Assembly: GCA_002683405.1 (NCBI GenBank)
Contig: NYTH01000036.1
Span: forward strand, 1-57,777
Reading direction: 5' to 3'
Origin: Salinisphaeraceae bacterium
GTDB lineage: Bacteria > Pseudomonadota > Gammaproteobacteria > Nevskiales > Salinisphaeraceae
Length of the DNA stretch: 57,777 nt
The notes beneath the pieces were generated by a model. That model did not search any database. It was given only the letters and a program-made list of their open reading frames with translations, and was not told where the DNA came from. The position numbers and the translations under genes were made by a program. Positions 8,004-16,846 of this stretch are shown in pieces. Positions within the stretch are counted from its first letter, which is position 1; each line of letters starts with the position of its first letter.

Positions 8004-9253
8004 CAGGCGGCCTCGGTATGGCCTTGGGTGAGTTCGCCGGAGAAGGCTTTTTGGAGGAGGGATCGTTTGAGCTCTTCGAGGGCGAATAGCTTCATTTCAT
8101 ACACGCCCATCAGATGCTCGATCTGCTCTGATAGATCCGCAAGCAGTCCTGCGAACATTGATTGTTGATCAATCGGCGGGATCAGGTGATAAAACTCCCG
8201 CTGTTTTGTAATTGGGACTTGATTCCGAGTTGATTGCCTCATCACCAGCTTGTATTGGGATGCGAACTCACCAGTTTTCATGTATTGACATAAGTACTCG
8301 GGCATTACGAAGCGCGGATCACATCGGTAATACGTGAGTGAGGTCCCGAGAATTACTTTGCTTTCTTCAGTGCGCAAAATTGCGACTGGGCCAACGGTGG
8401 CATTGTGCGCAAAAATTACGTCATTGTTCTGCGCGATACCCTTCCTTAACCTTCCTGCGCGCTCGCTTGACAAGAATTTCGCTCTATTGAAGTCGATCTT
8501 TCCATCGACAAGGCAGTTTGCCGAGATGTACGGGATGCCCTGATCAATGAATTCGGTCTTCCTTGGGTAATCCGAACCATGGTTACCATCCAGATGGCTT
8601 GTGATCCATCCTCTCTCCAGCAGTTCTGCAAGTGTCGCTCGTTCCCACCCCTCCCCACGCTGGCTAAACACCTGCTGCAAAGTGCTTTCAAACAGCTCGC
8701 GGGCGTTTTTGAGGTTTTGTTCGGTCAGGGCGCGGGCTTGGTTTATGTCGGCAAAAGCCTGATTGAGGAGGGCGACGATGCGTTTTTGTTCATCGAGTGG
8801 TGGTACGGGAATCGCAAATTTCGCTAAGTCTTTTGCGCACAAATTTGGTTGAGCAGCGCCACCGGCGAACTTATTAATCATCCGCTGACAGTGCTGACTT
8901 TGCAGATATAGGCTGAAATACCCTTTATCTACTTCAGCGGAGGTGCGAACGATTACTAAAGAAGATGCGATCGCGCCTTCACTGAGATTATTAACAATTG
9001 CATATTTTCCTAACGACCCTCGTAGGCAAAACAGAAAATCGCCCGTTTGAAACTTTCCCCGGCTTAGCAGGTTGTAATTTTCCCTGGTAATGAAATTGAG
9101 ATCACCACATTGGATTTCGCCGTTCTCGAGATGGCCTGCATTTACAAACGGGATTCCCGTTTCTACAAACTTTGACCTTGACGGATAGTTCTGGCCACGA
9201 TCACCATTCTCAAAAGAACACACTTCTCCAAGAGCGCGTACAGACCACACCAT
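8003..9253 (-). CDS. hsdS: Type I restriction-modification specificity subunit
   Basis: About 416 residues, arranged as two target-recognition domains separated and followed by helical spacers. TRD1 occupies roughly residues 1-150, spacer 1 contains IPVPPLDEQKRIVALLNQAFADI, TRD2 is about residues 195-350, and the C-terminal spacer ends LEELKRSLLQKAFSGELT. HsdS gives the RM complex its bipartite DNA sequence specificity. Possible starts are TTG 9256, ATG 9253 and GTG 9250; ATG 9253 overlaps the hsdM stop as TGATG and is preferred. The two TRDs are visibly more AT-rich than the spacers, consistent with TRD exchange between strains. The recognition sequence cannot be deduced. Confidence 0.92.
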   Translation of the reverse strand: MVWSVRALGEVCSFENGDRGQNYPSRSKFVETGIPFVNAGHLENGEIQCGDLNFITRENYNLLSRGKFQTGDFLFCLRGSLGKYAIVNNLSEGAIASSLVIVRTSAEVDKGYFSLYLQSQHCQRMINKFAGGAAQPNLCAKDLAKFAIPVPPLDEQKRIVALLNQAFADINQARALTEQNLKNARELFESTLQQVFSQRGEGWERATLAELLERGWITSHLDGNHGSDYPRKTEFIDQGIPYISANCLVDGKIDFNRAKFLSSERAGRLRKGIAQNNDVIFAHNATVGPVAILRTEESKVILGTSLTYYRCDPRFVMPEYLCQYMKTGEFASQYKLVMRQSTRNQVPITKQREFYHLIPPIDQQSMFAGLLADLSEQIEHLMGVYEMKLFALEELKRSLLQKAFSGELTQGHTEAA

Positions 9254-10731
9254 CAAACCAACTCCCGAATCTTCGCCAGTATCGACTCACTTTCCTTATC
9301 CAGCGCAATGATCTCGGCAATGATGTCCTTGGGCTCACGCAGCGGCGCTTCTTCCTTCGCATTCGGGTTCTTCACCGACAAATCCCAGGTGGCCTTGTCC
9401 AGATCAGCCACGTTCAGCGACCAGGATTTCTCCGAATCGGCAAAGTCTTGCTGCAGCCGCACGAACTCCTTCAGATCGTCATCATTCAGCGGATTGGTCT
9501 TGCCCAGGCTGCGGCCCGGATCAAGCTGATAGAACCAGACCTTCTGCGTCGGCTCGCCCTTGACGAAGAACAGCACCACGGTTTTCACCCCGGCGCCGAG
9601 GAAGGTCTTGGCCGGGCAGTCCAGCACGCTGTGCAGATTGTGGTTTTCCAGCAATTCCTTGCGCAGGGCGACGGCGGCGTTGTCGGTATTGCTGAGGAAG
9701 GTGTTCTTGATGACCACGGCGGCGCGGCCACCGGGTTTGAGCATTTTCATGAAGTGCTGCAGGAACAGGAATGCGGTTTCGCCGGTCTTGATAGGGAAGT
9801 TCTGCTGCACTTCCTTGCGTTCCTTGCCGCCAAAGGGCGGGTTGGCCAGGATGATGTCGTGCTGCTGGCTGGGCTGAATGTCCTGCAGGTTCTCCGCCAG
9901 CGTGTTGGTGTGGATCACGTTGGGTGCTTCGATGCCATGCAGAATCATGTTCATGATGGCGATGACGTAGGCCAGCGATTTCTTTTCCTTGGCGTGGAAG
10001 GTGGCTTCCTGCAGGGTTTTGAGGTCTTGCGTGGAGAGCTGTTTTTTTTCGCCGCGGCCCTCGCGGCCCGGATGGCGAAGATAGTCGAAGGCCTCGCACA
10101 GGAAGCCCGCCGAGCCGGCTGCCCCATCGTAAATGGTTTCGCCGATTTGCGGCTGCAACACGTTAATCATGGCGCGGATCAGCGGGCGCGGGGTGTAGTA
10201 CTCGCCGCCGTTGCGCCCGGCGTTGCCCATGTTCTTGATCTTGGTTTCGTACAGGTGGCTGAGTTCGTGCTTTTCCTCCTGCGAGCGGAAGCGCAGTTCG
10301 TCCACCTTCTCCAGCGCATCGCGCAGGGAATAGCCACTCTGTAGCTTGTTCTTGATCTCGCCGAAGATCTCGCCGATCTTGTATTCGATGGTGTCGGGGC
10401 CGGTGGCGGACTGCTTGAAGCTTTTCAGGTAGGGGAACAGCTCGCTGTCCACGTAGTCGATCAGGTCGGAGCCGGTGAGTGCGTTGTTGTGATCGAACTC
10501 ACCGTTTGCATCCTTGGGCGCGGCCCAGCGGCTCCAGCGGTGTTCGGCGTCAATAATGGGCTGGTAGTCCTCGCCCATGAGTTCGGCTTCCAGCGCCCGC
10601 TCCGCCTCAAAATCATCCAGATATTTGAGGAACAGCATCCAGCTTGTCTGCTCGGTGTAGTCCAGCTCGCTGGAGCAGCCGGCGTCCTTGTGCAGGATGT
10701 CGTCGATATTCTTGAAGGCTTGTTCAAACAT
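9253..10731 (-). CDS. hsdM: Type I restriction-modification DNA methyltransferase (N6-adenine) subunit
   Basis: 492-residue modification subunit. It has the helical HsdM N domain (residues 1-140, YTEQTSWMLFLKYLDDFEAE), the YYTPRPLIRAMINVL entry to the catalytic domain (about residue 180), the SAM-binding motif DGAAGSAGF (about 203) and the catalytic motif NPPFGG (about 298), which indicates N6-adenine methylation. It is first in the four-gene minus-strand operon, so hsdS, rhuM-fic and hsdR depend on its promoter, expected between 10732 and about 10990. The start is ATG at 10731; the upstream Shine-Dalgarno is weak. No defects seen. Confidence 0.94.
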   Translation of the reverse strand: MFEQAFKNIDDILHKDAGCSSELDYTEQTSWMLFLKYLDDFEAERALEAELMGEDYQPIIDAEHRWSRWAAPKDANGEFDHNNALTGSDLIDYVDSELFPYLKSFKQSATGPDTIEYKIGEIFGEIKNKLQSGYSLRDALEKVDELRFRSQEEKHELSHLYETKIKNMGNAGRNGGEYYTPRPLIRAMINVLQPQIGETIYDGAAGSAGFLCEAFDYLRHPGREGRGEKKQLSTQDLKTLQEATFHAKEKKSLAYVIAIMNMILHGIEAPNVIHTNTLAENLQDIQPSQQHDIILANPPFGGKERKEVQQNFPIKTGETAFLFLQHFMKMLKPGGRAAVVIKNTFLSNTDNAAVALRKELLENHNLHSVLDCPAKTFLGAGVKTVVLFFVKGEPTQKVWFYQLDPGRSLGKTNPLNDDDLKEFVRLQQDFADSEKSWSLNVADLDKATWDLSVKNPNAKEEAPLREPKDIIAEIIALDKESESILAKIRELV

Positions 10732-10993
10732 GGGGCGGGTTCAGGGCTGGTTGTTGTGGTAATCGGCTGGCAGGACTTGAAAACGCCTCCGGCGACCGCT
10801 TTGCACCCTAATGTACCAGCGCATACGAGGGTTTTCCGCATGGACCGTTTCACCGCAATCAGGGAGCGATTCTATGGCTGGTCAATTCTCAGCTCGACTT
10901 TGGTTGCATCGGATCGGGCAGAGATTCGGTGGCACAACCATGGGTACCACTGAAAAAGCTGGAATCAGCTGAGCGCCTTCATTTTTCCCAGTC
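10732..10993. other. hsd operon upstream region
   Basis: About 260 nt between the hsdM start and the terminator at 10994. It should contain the minus-strand hsd promoter, but I find no convincing -35/-10 pair and no gene. Confidence 0.4.
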
Positions 10994-11031
10994 AAAAAAA
11001 AGCCCCGTATTCTTTGAAATACGAGGCTTTT
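10994..11031 (-). terminator. Rho-independent terminator, probably the original ssrA terminator
   Basis: A 13-bp stem (left arm ending CCCCGTAT, right arm ATACGAGGCTTTT, one mismatch) around an 8-nt loop, with an A-run on the plus strand that becomes a U-run on the minus strand. It therefore stops minus-strand transcripts. It lies 35 nt past the att repeat at 11066, the place expected for the ssrA terminator before the island inserted. A second hairpin (arms 11038-11044 and 11053-11059) lies between them. Confidence 0.75.
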
Positions 11032-11065
11032 CAAGTGCTTCCGAGGTGATCTTCGGAAGTAGTGT

Positions 11066-11088
11066 TGGTGGAGGCGGCGGGAGTCGAA
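11066..11088. repeat. orphan att copy (left end of the island)
   Basis: 23 bp identical to the last 23 nt of ssrA (30440-30462, which includes the CCA end). The match stops abruptly on both sides. This is the duplicated attachment core left at the far end by tyrosine-recombinase integration. Confidence 0.88.
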
Positions 11089-11138
11089 ATGGAGAGCTAT
11101 ATATCTGTATTTGCGCATATAATATGGAATTGATTCCG

Positions 11139-11162
11139 AGCAGTACTGCTTAAAGTACTGCT
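11139..11162. repeat. tandem AGTACTGCT repeats near the left att
   Basis: AGTACTGCT occurs at 11142-11150 and 11154-11162, a 12-bp period; the first copy is part of a 12-bp palindrome (11139-11150). The layout resembles the ACTACTAA repeats of the same period near the other end of the island, so these may be arm-type integrase or excisionase sites. Confidence 0.45.
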
Positions 11163-11310
11163 AAAATCCAAAGTCACTGCTCGAATTCACCTCCCCGGTG
11201 CGTCCGCTAATCCTAGGTGTTCTGTCGGTGCTTTCAATCCTCTCAAGGTCGCGGATTGACCCGTCGGTAACGCTAATGTTGCCGCTGAACATTAGCAGCG
11301 GGAGTCGCGA

Positions 11311-11868
11311 GTGAGGGCTACGCAAATAAATTCAGCACGTGTGCTGCACCGAGATGTCTTTCCGGGTGGGGGGCCTTACCTTGAATTCTACAGCTTTCAC
11401 GAGCCGATTTTCTTTCCTTACGGGGCTCACGCGCGGAGGCCTCAACGCGGTTCAGAATTTGGCCTGTTTTTCGAGTTCGGGGATGACTTGCTCGGCAGCA
11501 TATGCGGCGCCACCGGCCTGTATTCCCCTTTCGGTCCTCACGAAGAGACTTACTACGTCCCCACCCTGAAGAATTTCAGGAATCGAGCCAGGGCCGAAGG
11601 AATCTCAGTTCAGAGGATTGGTGACGATAAGGTATTTCACCGGTACTACGGTTTGCTGTGCGAGTTGCAGCAACCGATTGAGCGATGGCGGGCTACTCTG
11701 GCGCATGTCCATGGAAACTCGCTGCGACGGTACTTCAAAGGGGCCTATGAGGAGTACCCGGGTACTGCAAGCTTGCGCTATGACTTGTTGGCCACCATGG
11801 ATTTTTTTCTTGAGGCTATTGAAGAGGCGAATCGGCAGGGCAAAACCATCAGCGTGATCGGCTTTTGA
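11311..11868 (+). CDS. hypothetical protein
   Basis: 185-residue soluble protein I do not recognise. It has a GTG start, no signal peptide and no membrane segment. The N-terminal half is rich in aromatic residues and glycine (GGGPYLEFYSFHEPIFFPYG); the C-terminal half looks helical. It stands alone at the left end of the island, on the same strand as the small genes that follow. Codon use is less GC-rich than the backbone. A possible start further in, at a GTG in the VLHRDVF region, cannot be excluded. Confidence 0.55.
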   Translation: MRATQINSARVLHRDVFPGGGPYLEFYSFHEPIFFPYGAHARRPQRGSEFGLFFEFGDDLLGSICGATGLYSPFGPHEETYYVPTLKNFRNRARAEGISVQRIGDDKVFHRYYGLLCELQQPIERWRATLAHVHGNSLRRYFKGAYEEYPGTASLRYDLLATMDFFLEAIEEANRQGKTISVIGF

Positions 11869-11981
11869 AGCCAGGCAATTGCAGGAGGCAATGGGGTATG
11901 TGTACAAAACCCTCTTCCTGCTCGCCGGCGCAGTGCGCCCCGGCCGCCATATCTACCGCTGCCAGTGCCGCAGGTGCAATC

Positions 11982-12356
11982 ATGGACAACGAGAGCAATC
12001 GGGAGTTTGGTAAACCCATCGTCCATTTTCGATTCGGCTGGCCGGTTGGTATGAGGCTACGCATGAAGCCGGCGGAGTGTCTGCTCGCGGACTACGCCCA
12101 TCTGGGTGGCTGCGCCGTGCTGGTAACGGGGCTGGCCGCACGTTTCAAACATGGCGGTCCCTGCAAGCAATTCGTGTATCTGTTGCAAGGCCGTGACGAG
12201 AGATTTTCTACTGAACGCGTGCGGTATCAGGATATTGAACTCGATCCGAATCTGGACGAGGAATCGCAGGCCATCAACAGGGCCGTTTTTGAGGCGCTGC
12301 CGGACTGGTGGCTCGCGCACGCGCGAAAACGCCGTGGAGGAGAACAGGCAAGATGA
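11982..12356 (+). CDS. hypothetical protein
   Basis: 124-residue product, not recognised. I choose ATG 11982 because the 39 in-frame codons before it look low-complexity and overlap the end of the preceding gene. The protein contains FGKPIVHFRFGWPVGMRLRMKP-type basic sequence in short stretches, then GGCAVLVTGLAARF, and an acidic segment with LDPNLDEESQAINRAVFEALPDWW. No signal peptide or membrane helix is clear. The 16-bp sequence spanning its NREFG codons (11995-12010) recurs at 12534-12549. Confidence 0.5.
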   Translation: MDNESNREFGKPIVHFRFGWPVGMRLRMKPAECLLADYAHLGGCAVLVTGLAARFKHGGPCKQFVYLLQGRDERFSTERVRYQDIELDPNLDEESQAINRAVFEALPDWWLAHARKRRGGEQAR

Positions 12357-12604
12357 GCGCTCCGTCCGATGCCACAGGTTTGTGACTGGCTAATATGAAG
12401 GGGCATACAAAGAAAGCCCGGTGCACGCAGACAGGTTGGTACTGACACTGCGGCTATGCAATTCACCCCTACATTTAGTCGTGATGAAGTGGGTGCGGGC
12501 CGGTGAAGAGCATACGGCCACGCTTTGTATGCCGCAATCGGGAGTTTGGCACTCGATCTTGCCGTTGGACCGAGCGCAGCCTGTCAGGAGCTGAGAGACT
12601 TGAG

Positions 12605-12784
12605 ATGAGCAAAGAAGAATTCAAGAAAGCGATTCGCGCGGCTAATACCGATCAGGAGATTCACGACGCGATCATGCTGCTGGAACCGCCGCCACCCGGA
12701 ACGTTCGATCAGCATGGCGATCCGATTGCGTGGTGGGACGAAGGTCGGTCAAATGATTGCGGCGCTGATGGAAAGCCAGAATAA
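12605..12784 (+). CDS. small hypothetical protein
   Basis: 59-residue acidic protein starting MSKEEFKKAIRAAN, with a helical first half and a proline-rich middle (LLEPPPPGTFDQ). The frame stays open upstream to 12503, but the ATG at 12605 gives the more protein-like start. No domain is recognised. Island cargo of unknown role; it could be an antitoxin-size or anti-defence-size protein, but nothing in the sequence decides this. Confidence 0.45.
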   Translation: MSKEEFKKAIRAANTDQEIHDAIMLLEPPPPGTFDQHGDPIAWWDEGRSNDCGADGKPE

Positions 12785-12904
12785 GACCGTAGGTTAGGCG
12801 TGGCGTGTTTGTCGCTGAACCGACGCGTTGGTTTTTCAAGGTGTATCGGCGTTTACCTGTCAGGCGACCTATTGCGACGCATCCAGTAGAAAATTTCGTC
12901 GCCG

Positions 12905-13294
12905 TTATCGTTTGATGCGGCGTGGCTGGAGCGTTACGTTCCCATTAAATATCCGACTTCCTACTCTCGCACTTGTAGGCAATTCAAATAACGGCTGTTC
13001 TAAAGAACCACTGTGACCGTAGAACTCAGTCGCACCTTTCCAGTGCTCGGGATAGTCCAGATAGGTGGCCATGACGCGGTGGTAGTGGTTGGGTAGCGCC
13101 GACAGGGTTTCGACGAACTCGACCAGGGCGTTGAGGTCGGCCTGCAACTGCCATTCCGCCTCATCGATTATGGTCCGGAAACCCTTCTCGCAGCTCAGCT
13201 CGAAGATTTCCAGGAGTTCCGCGTCCATCGGCTTTAGCAGTCTTGCCGGAATCTCCTTGGGCGATACGGGACATTGCAGTACATTTGTAGCCAT
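12905..13294 (-). CDS. hypothetical protein, possibly 3'-altered
   Basis: 129-residue soluble protein starting MATNVLQCPVSPKEIPARL. The region to about residue 100 is helical and acidic (DAELLEIFELSCEKGF, LVEFVETLSALPNHYHRVMATYL). The last 25 or so residues look compositionally different (RVGSRIFNGNVTLQPRRIKR), as if the original end had been replaced. No family recognised. It is divergent from the ribbon-helix-helix frame, whose only visible start codon overlaps this gene's first codons, suggesting a rearrangement at about 13290-13330. Confidence 0.5.
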   Translation of the reverse strand: MATNVLQCPVSPKEIPARLLKPMDAELLEIFELSCEKGFRTIIDEAEWQLQADLNALVEFVETLSALPNHYHRVMATYLDYPEHWKGATEFYGHSGSLEQPLFELPTSARVGSRIFNGNVTLQPRRIKR

Positions 13295-13504
13295 CCTGCG
13301 AAGGACTCCGATGGCCACCACCTAGCCCGCGACCGGACCTTCCGAATTGATCCCGTCGTTAAGGAGGCGCTACGAACCGCTGCCGCCCGCCAACACCGCT
13401 CCATTGCCAATATGGTGGAGGTGCTGATTCGGGATTATTGCGGGCGCAATGGCATCACGATCGCGGAGCAGGGCGACCTGCTCAGCGGAAAAAACAAAGA
13501 CTGA
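13274..13504 (+). CDS. ribbon-helix-helix (Arc/MetJ-type) DNA-binding protein
   Basis: The segment from about residue 23 (RTFRIDPVVKEALRTAAARQ, then SIANMVEVLIRDYCGRNGI) fits the ribbon-helix-helix fold used by small repressors and antitoxins. The only available starts are a TTG at 13274 or non-standard codons, and residues 1-20 do not look like part of the fold, so the 5' end may be damaged or mis-set. It ends 29 nt before the helicase gene on the same strand and is the natural candidate for a repressor of the defence cluster, by analogy with other RHH genes placed in front of toxin or RM genes. That role is inference. Confidence 0.6.
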   Translation: MQYICSHPAKDSDGHHLARDRTFRIDPVVKEALRTAAARQHRSIANMVEVLIRDYCGRNGITIAEQGDLLSGKNKD

Positions 13505-13533
13505 ACCGGGACGACCGGCGTGACGGGGCTGCG

Positions 13534-16500
13534 ATGAAACTGATCGACAACATCAATGAGCTTCTCGGGGACGATCTGCGTCGCAGCATCACGCCCGGCG
13601 CAAAGCTCAAGATCGCGGCGTCCTGTTTCTCCATCTACGCCTTCGCGGAGCTGAAGGAGCAGTTTGAATCCGTCGAATCCCTGGAATTCATTTTCACCTC
13701 ACCGACTTTTGTCCCCGACGAGGCGATCAAGGACAGCGGCCGCAAGGTCCGCCGCGAGTTCCATATTCCGAAAGCCGAGCGGGAGCGGAGCTTCTACGGC
13801 AGCGAGTTCGAGATACAGCTGAAGAACAAGCTGACGCAACGGGCCATCGCCAGGGAGTGTGCTGACTGGATGCGGCGCAAGGCCGTTTTCCGCTCCAATC
13901 GCAGCAAAGCGCCGATGCAGCAGTTTGCTTGCGTCGATACGGGGCAATCAAAAGCCGTCTACCAGCCCCTTCATGGCTTCACCGCCGTCGATCTGGGCTA
14001 TCAGCAGGGCGACGCGGTCTCGAATTTCGTCAACCGGTTTGACGATCCGGCCTATACAGCCAATTTTCTGCAATTGTTCGACCAGATCTGGAACGATCCC
14101 GAAAAGATCGAGGATGTATCCGAGCGGCTTTGCGACCACATCGCCTCCGTGTATCAGGAAAATTCACCCGAGCGCATCTACTTCCTGATGCTCTACAACA
14201 TCTTCAACGAATTTCTGGAAGACATCAGCGAGGACGTCCTGCCCAATGACCGCACCGGCTATCAGGACAGCCTGATCTGGAACAAGCTCTATAGCTTCCA
14301 GCGGGACGGGGCTACGGGGATCATCAACAAGCTGGAAACCTACAATGGCTGCATTCTGGCCGACAGTGTGGGCCTCGGTAAAACGTTCACGGCGCTGGCT
14401 GTCATCAAGTACTACGAGCTGCGCAATCGTTCCGTGCTGGTGCTCTGCCCCAAGAAGCTGGCGGACAACTGGCTGAACTACAACCGGAACCTCACCACCA
14501 ATCCGTTGGCGAAGGATCGCTTCAACTACGAGGTGCTCTGCCACACCGACCTTCAGCGTACCAGCGGCGAGTCCTTCGGCACCCGCCTGGATCGGGTGAA
14601 CTGGGGCAATTACGACCTGGTGGTGATCGACGAATCACATAACTTCCGCAACAACGACGTCTTCAAGGACCGGGAAACCCGCTACCAGAAGTTGATGAAC
14701 AAGGTGATTCGCGAGGGGGTTAAGACGAAGGTCCTGATGCTCTCCGCAACGCCGGTCAACAACCGGTTCACTGATCTGCGCAATCAGCTCGCGTTGGCCT
14801 ATGAAGGCGAATCCGATGCACTCAGCGCCAAGCTGAGGACGGAGACCGACATCGAGGAAATCTTCCGCCGCGCCCAGACCGCCTTCAACGCCTGGTCCCG
14901 TTTGCCGCCGGATGAGCGTACGTCGGACGCCATTCTGGACGCGCTGGACTTTGACTTCTTCGAGTTGCTGGACAGCGTCACCATCGCCCGCTCCAGAAAG
15001 CACATCGAGCAGTTCTACGACACCACGGAAATCGGCACCTTCCCGGAGCGGCGCAAACCGCTGGCCTTCCACCCGCCATTGACCCAGCGCAGCGACGTGA
15101 TCGGGTTCAACGACATCTACGCTCAGCTCTCCACGGTCAAGCTCGCGGTCTATGCCCCGGTGAATTACATCCTGCCCAGTCGGCTGCCCAAGTACGAGGC
15201 GCTCTACGATACCGAAGTCTCCAGCGGCGGGGGGCGACTGAAGCAGGCCGACCGGGAGCGCAGTCTTCAGGCGCTGATGACGACTAATCTGCTCAAGCGC
15301 CTGGAAAGCTCGGTAGAAGCCTTCCGCATCACCCTGCAAAAGCTCCAGGACAACCACACCCGCACCTTGGAGAAAATCGCCACCTACAGGAAAACCGGCC
15401 GCGACCCCGGGTTCGCGGATGTCACAGCTGGCTTTGAGGACGCGGAACCGGAGGAGGAAGAGTTCCTGGCCGCAGACGATGAATCCATCGGCGGCAAGGT
15501 ACGCATAAGCCTAGCCGACATGGATCTGCCGTCCTGGGAACGGGACCTTGAGGCGGATTTGAACATCATCGCGGCATTGCTGGCCGAGATGGAAAAAGTC
15601 ACCCCTGAGGACGACACCAAGCTGCAACACATCAAGGCGCACATCAACGACAAGATCGCCGCGCCCATCAACGCTGGCAACAAAAAGGTCATCGTCTTCA
15701 CCGCCTTCGCGGATACCGCGCATTACCTGTACCGCAATCTGGTGCCCGGCGTTCTCGAAGCGCACGGCCTCCATAGCGCCATGGTCACCGGCTCCGATGC
15801 GCCCAAATCAACGCTGGGAAAGGGTTACGACTTTCAATCCTTGCTGACACTGTTCGCGCCGAAGGCCAAGGACAAACACCACGTGCTGCCGGACGAGCCC
15901 AACGACATCGACCTGCTGATCGCCACCGACTGCATTTCCGAAGGGCAGAACCTTCAGGACTGCGACTACCTGATCAACTACGACATCCACTGGAACCCGG
16001 TGCGCATCATCCAGCGCTTCGGGCGGATTGACCGCATTGGCTCTCCCAACGCCAGCATTCAGCTGGTCAATTACTGGCCCGACATCAGCCTGGATGAGTA
16101 CATCAACCTCAAGGAGCGGGTCGAAAATCGCATGGTCATCGTCGATGCGACCGCCACCGGCGACGACAACCTGCTGGATGCCGAAGCCAGTGAAATCGCC
16201 TATCGCAAGGAGCAGCTCCGCCGCCTACAGGAAGAGGTGATCGACATGGAAGACGTCAAGACCGGCGTTTCCATCACCGACTTGGGGCTGAACGACTTCC
16301 GCATGGATTTGCTCAACTACATCAAGACGCACGGCGAGCTGGCCAACCTGCCCAGCGGCCTACACGCCGTGGTCCCGGCGGACAGCGACCGTGGCCTGAT
16401 GCCGGGGGTGATCTTCACCCTGCGCAACCGCAACCATGCGGTCAACATCCAGCAGCAGAACCGCCTGCACCCGTTCTATCTGGTCTATATCGCAAACGAC

Positions 16501-16812
16501 GGCGAGATTATCGCCAACCATACTGAAGTTAAACCGCTGCTGGACCTCGCCCGCGCTGCATGCCGGGGACGGACCGAACCCATCCAGGCGGTCTGCCAGC
16601 CTTTCAATCAGGCCACCGACGACGGGCGCCATATGGGCTTCTATTCCGACCTGCTGGACCAGGCCATCTGCAGCATCGTTCAGGTACAGGACGAGAAGGA
16701 TCTGGACAGCCTGTTCACCGGTTCACGCACCAGCGCACTGACCAACCCCATTGCCGGGCTGGATGACTTTGAGCTGTTGTCCTTCGTGGTGGTGCAGGAA
16801 CAACAACGATGA
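13534..16812 (+). CDS. SNF2-type (superfamily 2) helicase of the defence cluster
   Basis: 1092-residue ATPase. Residues 1-230 resemble the phospholipase-D-like N domain found in related helicases (IAASCFSIYAFAELKEQ near the start, LTQRAIARECADWMRRK), but I see no HKD catalytic motif, so it may bind rather than cut. The SNF2 motor follows: ADSVGLGKTFTALAV (Walker A, about 274), VVIDESHNFRN (motif II, about 364), LSATPVNN (about 402), and IIQRFGRIDRIGS (motif VI, about 825). The C-terminal 250 residues are unassigned. Start ATG 13534; the frame continues upstream but without a better start. It leads a run of tightly spaced plus-strand genes including DUF4391, Mod and Res and probably supplies DNA or RNA translocation to that system. 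Confidence 0.88.
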   Translation: MKLIDNINELLGDDLRRSITPGAKLKIAASCFSIYAFAELKEQFESVESLEFIFTSPTFVPDEAIKDSGRKVRREFHIPKAERERSFYGSEFEIQLKNKLTQRAIARECADWMRRKAVFRSNRSKAPMQQFACVDTGQSKAVYQPLHGFTAVDLGYQQGDAVSNFVNRFDDPAYTANFLQLFDQIWNDPEKIEDVSERLCDHIASVYQENSPERIYFLMLYNIFNEFLEDISEDVLPNDRTGYQDSLIWNKLYSFQRDGATGIINKLETYNGCILADSVGLGKTFTALAVIKYYELRNRSVLVLCPKKLADNWLNYNRNLTTNPLAKDRFNYEVLCHTDLQRTSGESFGTRLDRVNWGNYDLVVIDESHNFRNNDVFKDRETRYQKLMNKVIREGVKTKVLMLSATPVNNRFTDLRNQLALAYEGESDALSAKLRTETDIEEIFRRAQTAFNAWSRLPPDERTSDAILDALDFDFFELLDSVTIARSRKHIEQFYDTTEIGTFPERRKPLAFHPPLTQRSDVIGFNDIYAQLSTVKLAVYAPVNYILPSRLPKYEALYDTEVSSGGGRLKQADRERSLQALMTTNLLKRLESSVEAFRITLQKLQDNHTRTLEKIATYRKTGRDPGFADVTAGFEDAEPEEEEFLAADDESIGGKVRISLADMDLPSWERDLEADLNIIAALLAEMEKVTPEDDTKLQHIKAHINDKIAAPINAGNKKVIVFTAFADTAHYLYRNLVPGVLEAHGLHSAMVTGSDAPKSTLGKGYDFQSLLTLFAPKAKDKHHVLPDEPNDIDLLIATDCISEGQNLQDCDYLINYDIHWNPVRIIQRFGRIDRIGSPNASIQLVNYWPDISLDEYINLKERVENRMVIVDATATGDDNLLDAEASEIAYRKEQLRRLQEEVIDMEDVKTGVSITDLGLNDFRMDLLNYIKTHGELANLPSGLHAVVPADSDRGLMPGVIFTLRNRNHAVNIQQQNRLHPFYLVYIANDGEIIANHTEVKPLLDLARAACRGRTEPIQAVCQPFNQATDDGRHMGFYSDLLDQAICSIVQVQDEKDLDSLFTGSRTSALTNPIAGLDDFELLSFVVVQEQQR

Positions 16813-16846
16813 ATTACCGAGAGAGCAAAGCGTACAGGGAGCACGT

